From: Candidatus Bathyarchaeota archaeon
GTDB taxonomy: Archaea > Thermoproteota > Bathyarchaeia > Bathyarchaeales > Bathyarchaeaceae
Length of the DNA: 46,267 bases
Assembly (NCBI GenBank): GCA_030608565.1
Contig: JAUWDY010000011.1
Span: 1-46,267 of the forward strand
Direction: 5' to 3'
Shown in pieces: positions 16,924 to 23,175 of the stretch; within the stretch, counting starts at the first letter, position 1, and each line of letters opens with the position of its first letter. The notes beneath the pieces are model-generated. The model saw only the letters and a program-made list of their open reading frames with translations, was not told the origin of the DNA and made no database searches. The translations under genes were made by a program, and so were the position numbers.

Positions 16924-18042
16924 CTACTGTCCAATTCCTATGGTGTTCCCTATGCCTGCTATTATAAGTGAGTCACCCTTTTTCGTTCTTTCCAGGATCA
17001 ACCGTTTGATTCGTTCAATGGCTGTGTCCGCGGCGCCGAATATTTCTTTTCGCATCGGAGAAACGGCGTCTCCAATATCTTCTTTAATGATAACCGCGTT
17101 TACTGGAATCTTGTATTTAAGCACCGTTTCCTCCACCTTATACTGTTCGACTCCGGGTCCTCCAATTGCCACGCCCACACCTTCAGCTACTTCTCCAGTT
17201 TTCTCTCCCTCAAGCTTTTGAGCAGCGTCTATCACAATTAATGTGACGATTTTTCCTCCATTTTCTTCAATAATATTCTTCATAGCCTCCCCAGGCTTGC
17301 CAACGTTTCCGCCCGGGCCCTCTGCCTTTAAAACGTATGCCGTTCGGCCCTCTAGGGGCACGGTGGCCACGACAACGTCTTTGGCGATTTTTCTTTTCTT
17401 ATGTCCCTGCATCAGCTTGGCAGCGACAAGTGCACCAGCTCCGTCGCCTATGGGTTGACCACTACTGAAGGCTTTTAGGGCGCTGGCGAAAGCTTCTGCT
17501 TCTTTCATTATGAGGGGTAAAATCATTTGAATCTGCATGATGATGTAGAGGCTTAATGTTTTTTTGCCGAGCAGGTAGAAATGTCTTATGACCTTGTAGA
17601 TTATGTTTAAAGCGAGAGCGGCCTCCAATGTGTTCTCCAGATTATTTACTTGAGTTTTATCTGCTTCGGGTGCCATAAGCTTCACTTCATCTTTAAACCG
17701 TGTGTCTCGAACATCCAGTATGTGTTCTAGCTTCCAGACTATGCCCGAGGGATCCATATTTTGAGGTGCTATAGCTATGTACTCTAAAAATTGGTCAACT
17801 TTTGGGGTTGGGTCTTCCTTCGGCTTTCCCAATTCTTTTATAGTGGCTATGGCTGTCTTCCGTCCTTTGTCTCTTATCAATTTGAGGCGGAACAAGGAGC
17901 TTTGAACTTCTCTCAGCATGACATACATTTGAATGCGCTGTCCATAAAACATGAAAACAACAAAGAATGCTAGCCAAACTATCTGAATAATCCAGCCTAG
18001 AATGTTGTCCTGCGGAAACAGCTGTGAAACTTCTGGAATCAT
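16924..18042 (-). CDS. DUF1512-type archaeal membrane protein
   Basis: This 372-residue protein has one N-terminal membrane helix (LGWIIQIVWLAFFVVFMFYG). A long soluble part follows, with a helical region up to about residue 190. The C-terminal alpha/beta region is rich in glycines: GPGGNVGKPGEAM, VAIGGPGVEQYKVEE and SLIIAGIGNTIGIGQ. This matches the archaeal DUF1512 family as I know it; the activity is not known to me. ATG at 18042 is chosen. A TTG ten codons upstream is possible, and GAGGAG falls between the two. The zinc-ribbon membrane gene follows within 10 bases. Confidence 0.8.
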   Translation of the reverse strand: MIPEVSQLFPQDNILGWIIQIVWLAFFVVFMFYGQRIQMYVMLREVQSSLFRLKLIRDKGRKTAIATIKELGKPKEDPTPKVDQFLEYIAIAPQNMDPSGIVWKLEHILDVRDTRFKDEVKLMAPEADKTQVNNLENTLEAALALNIIYKVIRHFYLLGKKTLSLYIIMQIQMILPLIMKEAEAFASALKAFSSGQPIGDGAGALVAAKLMQGHKKRKIAKDVVVATVPLEGRTAYVLKAEGPGGNVGKPGEAMKNIIEENGGKIVTLIVIDAAQKLEGEKTGEVAEGVGVAIGGPGVEQYKVEETVLKYKIPVNAVIIKEDIGDAVSPMRKEIFGAADTAIERIKRLILERTKKGDSLIIAGIGNTIGIGQ

Positions 18043-18135
18043 GTTATTCGTTTTTCTCCTCAAAGTAGACAATACATAGTCGGTAATAAATTTTGAGTAT
18101 TTTCTCTCGTGAATTTTGTGAAACTGAAATGTGGG

Positions 18136-18254
18136 GCTGCCAGCTTTCCCGGCTTCGCATGGCCGAAGACCACACTAACACCGGAAACGGAACGCGGTTT
18201 AACTTCTGAGTTCGGAATGGGATCAGGTGGGTCCCGTGCCCTATGGCCGGCATA
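18136..18254 (-). rRNA. rrf: 5S ribosomal RNA, stand-alone gene
   Basis: The minus strand carries the 5S signature CCTGATCCCATTCCGAACTC followed by AGAAGTTAAACC, the loop B/loop C region. The terminal helix pairs TGCCGGC (5', at 18246-18252) with GCTGGCA (3', at 18138-18144), with a G/C extension on both sides. It is not next to 16S or 23S genes, as in many TACK archaea. The exact ends are uncertain by a few bases. Confidence 0.93.
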
Positions 18255-18460
18255 CCCCACTACCTTTGCTGAATATGAGTTCATTAAGTTTTCGCTACAC
18301 TGAACTGTAAAATTGATTTTGATGAAGAATCCTTTCAAACTCTATTGGAATTCTATAGTGGACGAACGGGGATTATTGTGCGCGTGCATATCTGAAAAAA
18401 ACCCCCTTCTATTTCACGGTGTCCAAAAAACTGATAGTTACTGCTACGCTAAGTGAGAAA

Positions 18461-18470
18461 TCTATATATT
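18461..18470 (+). promoter_or_regulatory. TATA box of tRNA-Trp
   Basis: TCTATATATT is centred about 29 bases before the tRNA 5' end and is preceded by a purine-rich BRE-like AAGTGAGAAA. Confidence 0.6.
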
Positions 18471-18511
18471 TCAAGCTTGTAAAGTCTGGTTTGTGGGGTC
18501 GTAGTCTAGCT

Positions 18512-18541
18512 ACGGTTTGTCTGAACGATAAGCCGCTAGAA
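18512..18541 (+). other. tRNA-Trp intron 1 (D loop, 30 nt)
   Basis: The bulge-helix-bulge is exact. The central helix is CTAG (18506-18509) with CTAG (18536-18539). The bulges are CTA (18510-18512) and AAA (18540-18542). The intron helix CGGTTT/AAGCCG closes an 11-base loop. Cutting after the second base of each bulge restores the G18-G19 D loop. Confidence 0.85.
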
Positions 18542-18562
18542 AGGAATGACGACGGGCTCCAG

Positions 18563-18627
18563 AACAGGAAGTTCACGGGTTTGCGGACCACTATGGTGGA
18601 ATGAAGAACTTCTGGAGCGGTGAAGAA
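18563..18627 (+). other. tRNA-Trp intron 2 (position 37/38, 65 nt)
   Basis: The limits are set by the need to join loop CTCCAG to A38-CCCGT. Exon CTCC can pair with GGAG at 18613-18616, and GAAGTTC pairs with GAACTTC inside the intron. The 3' bulge before CCCGT would then be 11 rather than 3 bases. A regular three-base bulge needs a weaker CTCC/GAAG pairing. The same intron position often carries box C/D RNA in archaeal tRNA-Trp; clear C and D boxes are not visible here. Confidence 0.65.
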
Positions 18628-18633
18628 ACCCGT

Positions 18634-18661
18634 AGGAGCAGAGATGAACTGTTCCGGGTAA
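18634..18661 (+). other. tRNA-Trp intron 3 (43/44 junction, 28 nt)
   Basis: The bulge-helix-bulge is exact. The central helix is ACCC (18628-18631) with GGGT (18656-18659). The bulges are GTA (18632-18634) and AAA (18660-18662). The intron helix GGAGCAG/CTGTTCC closes a seven-base loop. Splicing gives CCCGT-AGGTC-GTCGG. Confidence 0.85.
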
Positions 18662-18695
18662 AGGTCGTCGGTTCAAATCCGGCCGACCCCACCAA

Positions 18696-18701
18696 TTTTT
18701 T
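18696..18701 (+). terminator. oligo-T terminator after tRNA-Trp
   Basis: Six T residues begin two bases after the encoded CCA, followed by more T-rich sequence, as expected for archaeal transcription stops. Confidence 0.55.
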
Positions 18702-18789
18702 ATTTCGTTTTACACTCACCTGCAAAATCTGTGTTACTTGTAAGTCATTATCGGCTTTCCTAGAATTTCTTTATCAAGTTTAACTATGC

Positions 18790-18960
18790 CTAATCTGGCT
18801 GCACATGCATGCAGGGCACGTTAGTTGCTTCGGCGACGGCGGCTATTTTTCTCGCTTTCAATATCCCTCCGCTTTTCACGAGTTTGATGTTGATTAGGTC
18901 TGCTGCTTCCTTTCTTATGACGTACAAGGCATCTTCTGGTGAATGGATGCATGCAGAAAT
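18790..18960 (-). pseudogene. remnant of an enolase-superfamily (muconate/mandelate) enzyme
   Basis: In one frame, 56 residues read like part of the C-terminal barrel of the muconate-lactonizing/mandelate racemase group. They run from CIHSPEDALYVIRKEAADL through INIKLVKSGGILKARKI to AAVAEATNVPCM. Intact members are about 350-400 residues long; here the homology starts at the tRNA-Pro 3' end and stops at a TAG after VPCMHVQPD. Its two edges fall at GCATGC palindromes (18945-18956 and 18801-18815). No start codon or remaining domains are present, so this is a gene fragment. Confidence 0.75.
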
Positions 18961-19038
18961 TGGTGGGGCTGCCCGGATTTGAACCGGGGTCCCGAGAGCC
19001 CAAGTCTCAGAGCCTAGACCAAGCTAGCCGACAGCCCC
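18961..19038 (-). tRNA. tRNA-Pro (UGG)
   Basis: The acceptor GGGGCTG/CAGCCCC is followed by A73 and an encoded CCA. The anticodon stem TGAGA/TCTCG closes the loop CTTGGGC (anticodon TGG). The T arm is CCCGG-TTCAAAT-CCGGG. No intron is needed. The enolase-family remnant begins at its 3' end. Confidence 0.93.
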
Positions 19039-19156
19039 TCACTAAGCGGTGTCAGTGAAACTCAAACTATAGTATTTTATGAACGGCGATTTCTTAATAT
19101 TTATCTTCCGAACGGTTTAATTTAAACAATCTTAAAGGGTTTAAATGTCTATTGTG

Positions 19157-19233
19157 GCCTCCGTTGCCTAGTCGGTTAGGGCGTCAGCCTTGTAAGCTGA
19201 AGACCCCGGGTTCGAATCCCGGCGGAGGCTCCA
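19157..19233 (+). tRNA. tRNA-Thr (UGU)
   Basis: The acceptor GCCTCCG/CGGAGGC is followed by U73 and an encoded CCA. The anticodon stem TCAGC/GCTGA closes the loop CTTGTAA (anticodon TGT). The T loop is TTCGAAT. No intron. A CTTAAAG promoter element lies about 23 bases upstream. Confidence 0.95.
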
Positions 19234-19320
19234 CTTCTGGTTTTGCATGTGTGCGAATGGCATGTTCCAAATTCGTATTGACAGCATGCCTACACGAGCG
19301 AAAAATTGAAATCTGGTTAG

Positions 19321-19423
19321 TGCCGGGGGCGGGATTCGAGCCCGCGACTTCTGGGCCCCTTAATAAGAGATGTGCTCTCCAGATTATGAGTCTGGCGCCC
19401 AAACCAGGCTAGGCTACCCCGGC
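19321..19423 (-). tRNA. elongator tRNA-Met (CAU) with a variable-loop intron
   Basis: The acceptor GCCGGGG/CCCCGGC is followed by A73; CCA is not encoded. The anticodon stem CCAGA/TCTGG closes the loop CTCATAA. The acceptor and the absence of the three G-C pairs of initiator tRNA mark it as elongator Met. A 28-nt intron (19349-19376) splits the variable loop. Central helix CTGG/CCAG and bulges AGA and AAG form an exact bulge-helix-bulge. Splicing gives AGGTC between TCTGG and GCGGG. Confidence 0.92.
19349..19376 (-). other. tRNA-Met intron (45/46 junction, 28 nt)
   Basis: On the minus strand the order is CTGG, bulge AG|A, intron body, CCAG, bulge AA|G. Both bulges have three bases and the central helix four, the strict archaeal splicing motif. 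It lies two positions away from intron 3 of tRNA-Trp. Confidence 0.85.
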
Positions 19424-19485
19424 TATCCATGTCTTCATCAAAATGCAATTGGCGTAGCAAAGATTTAACTGTTTATGCATAGCGG

Positions 19486-20181
19486 CTACTTGCTTTCCAG
19501 CTTCTGAACTGTTCCGACGCGAGTCCCCACGTAAACAATATCAGCCATCTCAATAAATAATCCTGTTTCAATTACGCCGGGAATCGATTTCAGCTGTGAA
19601 TCCAGTTTTTTTGGTGTGTTGATATGTCCGAAGTCGACGTCGACGATGAAGTTGCCGTTGTCCGTTACAACTGGTCCAACCTTGCCTTTCGCTTCTCGTA
19701 AAACGGGTTTCCCGCCCTTCTCTTGCATTTTCAACATAACTGTCGGCAGAGCAAACGGTAACACCTCAACAGGTACCGCGCAATTCGCTCCTAGTTTTTC
19801 TGTCAGTTTTGTTTCATCTGCCACTATTACAAATTGCTTTGTGGCTGAGGCAACGATTTTTTCTCTTGTTAACGCTCCGCCCATTCCCTTGATTAGGTTT
19901 AGTTGTCTGTCAATTTGATCTGCACCATCTATCGTCAGATCCAACTGTGAGTGCTCATTTAATGTTGTCATTGGAATGCCACAGTGTACCGTCAGCATCA
20001 TGGCTTGATGAGACGTTGGGACCCCTAAAATCCGCAGTTTTCTTTGTTGAATTCTTTTCCCTATCTCTTGAATGGCGTAGGCAACCGTGCTACCACTGCC
20101 TAATCCAATTGTGAAGCCGTCTTTGACATGTTTCACCGCTTCTGCGGATGCTTTTTTCTTAGCCTCTTCTCTCCAGCCCAC
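19486..20181 (-). CDS. rpiA: ribose-5-phosphate isomerase A
   Basis: This 231-residue enzyme interconverts ribose-5-phosphate and ribulose-5-phosphate. The phosphate loop is GLGSGSTVAYAI. The catalytic segments are DLTIDGADQID (aspartates) and LIKGMGGALTREKIVA (lysine and glutamate). The C-terminal part holds DVDFGHINTPKKLDSQL and GVIETGLFIEMADIVYVG. GTG at 20181 is preferred because GAGG lies about ten bases upstream and the previous gene stops five bases before; an upstream TTG at 20196 would overlap that gene. It is downstream of the coiled-coil membrane gene in the same transcript. Confidence 0.95.
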   Translation of the reverse strand: MGWREEAKKKASAEAVKHVKDGFTIGLGSGSTVAYAIQEIGKRIQQRKLRILGVPTSHQAMMLTVHCGIPMTTLNEHSQLDLTIDGADQIDRQLNLIKGMGGALTREKIVASATKQFVIVADETKLTEKLGANCAVPVEVLPFALPTVMLKMQEKGGKPVLREAKGKVGPVVTDNGNFIVDVDFGHINTPKKLDSQLKSIPGVIETGLFIEMADIVYVGTRVGTVQKLESK

Positions 20182-20185
20182 GTTT

Positions 20186-20854
20186 TCACGCCTCAACCTC
20201 GATCTGTCCCAGCCTTTCTAAAACCTTCTCCACCTCGGCTGTAATCTCTTCAATCCTTTTCTCAGCCTCAGTTTTGCTTGGACGTGAAGGTCGTTTACGT
20301 TCTCTTTTCGTCTTTTTTTCTGGCAGTGTGAGAGTTGGAGCTGGAGCGGGAATTGGGGCTTCTTCTACCAGTTCTACTCCGAGGTGTGACCTTACATCTT
20401 CAATCTTTTTGTTCAGTTCGTCGAAGCGGTCATTAAACAGTTTGATGAGGTCTCCTTGCATCGCTTCTAGTTCGTGTAAGGCAACGACTGATTCGTCTCG
20501 GGACATCAAGTCTTTGATTTTCATCATTCTATCTTTGTATCCTTGCGCTAGGAGGTCTCGCTCTTCTTCGCTTATTTTTCCCTCTACTTGAGCCTCATAA
20601 AGACGACGTATGGCGTAGCTGAGAATCTCCCTTTCTAGATTTAGCATTTTGAGTTCTTTCTGCGCCTTTTGAGTTTCATCCGCAGTTACAGTGTGCTCTA
20701 TTCTCTGTGGCCACCTTTCAGCGACTTCAGGCGTTTCCAGCGGTTCTTTCTTCTTCTTTTCTCCACTTCTCATTGCGTAAAATGTGATTAAAGCCACTGA
20801 AACTGCTGCTACCGCGAGGATTATGTAGGGCCAAAGCCAGAGGTCAAAGGGCAC
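20186..20854 (-). CDS. membrane-anchored coiled-coil protein, unknown function
   Basis: This 222-residue protein has one N-terminal helix (YIILAVAAVSVALITFYAM), then a charged coiled-coil region from about residue 55 to 160. That region is rich in E, K and R, with the heptad-like QKELKMLNLEREILSYAIRR. A proline/alanine-rich linker (PIPAPAPTLTLP) and a basic C-terminal helix follow. No enzyme motif is present. It is the first gene of a pair with rpiA, five bases apart. It resembles membrane-tethered scaffold proteins, but I do not recognise a family. Confidence 0.7.
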   Translation of the reverse strand: MPFDLWLWPYIILAVAAVSVALITFYAMRSGEKKKKEPLETPEVAERWPQRIEHTVTADETQKAQKELKMLNLEREILSYAIRRLYEAQVEGKISEEERDLLAQGYKDRMMKIKDLMSRDESVVALHELEAMQGDLIKLFNDRFDELNKKIEDVRSHLGVELVEEAPIPAPAPTLTLPEKKTKRERKRPSRPSKTEAEKRIEEITAEVEKVLERLGQIEVEA

Positions 20855-20915
20855 AGTGGTTCCCTCTACAACATATCATGATTTTGTCACGTTACGTATA
20901 TAAAGTGTGTGAGGG

Positions 20916-21002
20916 TGGAGCCTCGGGCGGGATTTGAGCCCGCGACCTCCGCCTTTTCGGAACTTTACCAAGGCGATGCCCTACCAACTAGGCCACCGAG
21001 GC
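20916..21002 (-). tRNA. tRNA-Thr (GGU) with an 11-nt intron
   Basis: The acceptor GCCTCGG/CCGAGGC is followed by U73 and an encoded CCA. The anticodon stem TCGCC/GGCGG closes the loop TTGGTAA once an 11-nt intron (20955-20965) is removed at position 37/38. The splice motif is TTGG/CCGA as central helix (one G-U pair) with bulges TAA and AAA. The T arm is GCGGG-CTCAAAT-CCCGC. Confidence 0.92.
20955..20965 (-). other. tRNA-Thr(GGU) intron, 11 nt
   Basis: The intron consists only of one bulge base, a four-base loop (AGTT), the four-base central-helix strand CCGA and two bulge bases. Nothing further can be lost while keeping a bulge-helix-bulge. Confidence 0.85.
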
Positions 21003-21130
21003 TCTGGTGAATATTTTAGGGTTTCTCGGGTGTTTAAAGAGTTTTGTTTATGTGCGCATGTGCGAGGCGCTCTACAGAGGGGGGAGTTTGGAAATGTTTT
21101 ATTTTTGGTTCATACCTTAAGATAGGTGTG

Positions 21131-21215
21131 GCGGGGGTTTCCAAGCCTGGTCTAAGGAGCGAGGCTTAGGACCTCGTGGCGAAGGCCTTCGTGGGTTCAA
21201 ATCCCACCCCCCGCA
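21131..21215 (+). tRNA. tRNA-Leu (UAG)
   Basis: The acceptor GCGGGGG/CCCCCGC is followed by A73; CCA is not encoded. The anticodon stem CGAGG/CCTCG closes the loop CTTAGGA (anticodon TAG). A long variable arm (TGGCGAAGGCCTTC) marks a class II tRNA. The T arm is GTGGG-TTCAAAT-CCCAC. A TTTTATTTTT element lies about 30 bases upstream. Confidence 0.95.
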
Positions 21216-21361
21216 CTCAAATTCTGCTTGGTTAAGCTTGCTCTAGGAAAACAAGGGGCCTACGATGTTATGTGCACCCAATAATTTGAACAAACGTTTA
21301 CGAGTGAACAAGCACTTTTGATTTTGGTTGAAACTTAAGGGCTTTCAGTAAGTCGTTTCGG

Positions 21362-23128
21362 CTATGTGTCTTTGAACTGTTTCTTGTAGAGGCGATGGTA
21401 CATTCCTTTCTTTTTCATGAGTTCTGTATGATTTCCTTCCTCTACGATTTTTCCTTCGTTGATAACTACGATGTTGTCTGCGTTCCTAACGGTGGAAAGT
21501 CTGTGGGCAATAACGAGTGATGTTCTATTTTTGAGGAGAACTGTGAGAGCCTTCTTTATTTTTAGTTCGGTGTATGGATCAATGCTTGATGTTGCCTCAT
21601 CTAGAATTAGGATTGGAGGGTTGCCTAGAAGAGCTCTTGCAAAAGATACCAGCTGCCTTTGCCCAACGGAGAGTCTGACGCCCCTTTCACCGACATCGGT
21701 CTCGTATCCTTGCGAAAGGCTGTTTATGAATTCGTGGATTCCAACAGTCTTTGCAACCTGTTCAACCTCGTCATCGGATGCGTCGAATTTCCCATATTTT
21801 ATGTTTTCCACGATTGTTCCGGAAAAGAGGAAAGGCTCCTGTAGAACGACTCCCATCTGTTTGTGAAGAGAATTCAGGGTTACTTCTCGAATGTTGTGGT
21901 CATCAACTGTTATGGTTCCTTTCTGAGGTTCATAGAATCGGCTGAGAAGCTTCACAATCGTGCTCTTTCCAGCTCCTGTTGGACCTACAAGGGCTAGTGT
22001 TTTTCCCGGTTCAACGTGGATGTCTATATCTTCTAGTACGGGGCGAGCTGGATTGTACCCGAAGGTTACATGGCTAAAAACGATTTCTCCTTTTACATGT
22101 GAAAACTCAATTGCCTCTGGAGCGTCTACGATTTCGGGTTTTGTATCAAGAGTGATGAATATTCTTTCTGCGGCAGCCATCGCTGACTGAACGGTGTTGT
22201 AGAATATTGTCAAATTTACTATTGGTCCAAAAAACTTGGTTATGTAAAGGAGAAAGGCTATGATTATTCCCACCGTTATTCCTCCGCCTATGACTAACAT
22301 TCCACTGAACCACAAGACAGCACACGTTCCAATAGCTACAACTATTTGCACCGCTGGCATTAGAAGAGCAAAGAGCTTACCAGCTTGAACGTTGGCTTGA
22401 AGGTTTTCCACATTTGCTTGCCTAAAATCTTTCATAGCATCTTGCTCTCTTGCAAAAGACTGGATTTCTCTCATACCTGAAATGCTCTCTTCAAACCTAC
22501 TTGTGACAACCGCTATTTTCTTCCGCGTTGCTCTGTAAGCCCTTCTAAGTCTAGATTGGAAGACAAACAGCAGTAATAAGAGAAGAGGTATAACCGAAAA
22601 TGCGGCTAAGCTCAGAGGTACGCTTAGCCAAAGCATTATCGCTACGATACCTATAAGGGTAAAAACGTCACTGATCAAAGTAACAACCCCTTGAACAAAT
22701 ACCTCGCTCAAAGTGTCTGTGTCATTGGTAACCCTTGAGATTAGTTCACCAGCTTCAGATCGATCGTAGAAACTGAATGAAAGCTCCTGAAGATGCGAAA
22801 ACAATTGAGTTCTCATTTCGTTCACCATGTTTTGTCCCATCCAAGACATCTGATATGTCCGCTGATAGTTAGAGACCCAATTGACGAGATAGATGCCAAC
22901 TAGAATTACAGATATGAATGTTAGTCCGGTAAGGTCGCCGTTTGCCATGTAGCTGTCAACGGCAACTCCAAGGAGATAAGGAGGCAAAAGCCCCGTTAGA
23001 GATACAGCAACCACGGCGACTACTGTAACTATGAATCTCCGCTTATACTTCAGTAGGTAGCTGAGGAGCCTCGCCATTAACACTCTATCTGAAATCTTTC
23101 TTGTGTATCTTTTTTCTTCGTAATCCAA
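21362..23128 (-). CDS. ABC exporter half-transporter, catalytic partner
   Basis: This 588-residue protein has six membrane helices (residues about 30-320) followed by an ATPase domain. Walker A is GPTGAGKS (382-389), the signature is LSVGQ (486-490, usually LSGGQ), Walker B is ILILDE with the catalytic E511, and the switch histidine is H542. It belongs to the MsbA/MdlB-like exporters. The upstream gene is a second half-transporter with a degenerate site, so the two should form one heterodimer. The start is TTG at 23128, 48 bases after the partner stops. The substrate is unknown. Confidence 0.93.
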   Translation of the reverse strand: MDYEEKRYTRKISDRVLMARLLSYLLKYKRRFIVTVVAVVAVSLTGLLPPYLLGVAVDSYMANGDLTGLTFISVILVGIYLVNWVSNYQRTYQMSWMGQNMVNEMRTQLFSHLQELSFSFYDRSEAGELISRVTNDTDTLSEVFVQGVVTLISDVFTLIGIVAIMLWLSVPLSLAAFSVIPLLLLLLFVFQSRLRRAYRATRKKIAVVTSRFEESISGMREIQSFAREQDAMKDFRQANVENLQANVQAGKLFALLMPAVQIVVAIGTCAVLWFSGMLVIGGGITVGIIIAFLLYITKFFGPIVNLTIFYNTVQSAMAAAERIFITLDTKPEIVDAPEAIEFSHVKGEIVFSHVTFGYNPARPVLEDIDIHVEPGKTLALVGPTGAGKSTIVKLLSRFYEPQKGTITVDDHNIREVTLNSLHKQMGVVLQEPFLFSGTIVENIKYGKFDASDDEVEQVAKTVGIHEFINSLSQGYETDVGERGVRLSVGQRQLVSFARALLGNPPILILDEATSSIDPYTELKIKKALTVLLKNRTSLVIAHRLSTVRNADNIVVINEGKIVEEGNHTELMKKKGMYHRLYKKQFKDT

Positions 23129-23175
23129 GCCAAGTCTATGCCTGTGCCTAGGTCCACGCCCCGCATGGTATGCCG

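Larger units (their letters stand above)
18495..18694 (+). tRNA. tRNA-Trp (CCA anticodon) with three introns
   Basis: Acceptor halves GGGGTCG (18495-18501) and CGACCCC (18684-18690) pair, followed by A73 and an encoded CCA. Removing three introns (18512-18541, 18563-18627, 18634-18661) gives a textbook tRNA. The D arm is GTCTAGCTAGGAATGAC, the anticodon stem ACGGG/CCCGT with loop CTCCAGA, the variable loop AGGTC, and the T arm GTCGG-TTCAAAT-CCGGC. Introns 1 and 3 form exact bulge-helix-bulge motifs. Intron 2 sits at the canonical 37/38 position but its motif is relaxed. Anticodon CCA decodes UGG. Confidence 0.93.

Noticed and set aside
19321-19423. Initiator tRNA-Met or tRNA-Ile2 (substrate of TiaS)
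   Set aside because: The acceptor GCCGGGG and the anticodon stem CCAGA fit elongator Met and lack the three G-C pairs of the initiator; the TiaS substrate is not in the window.
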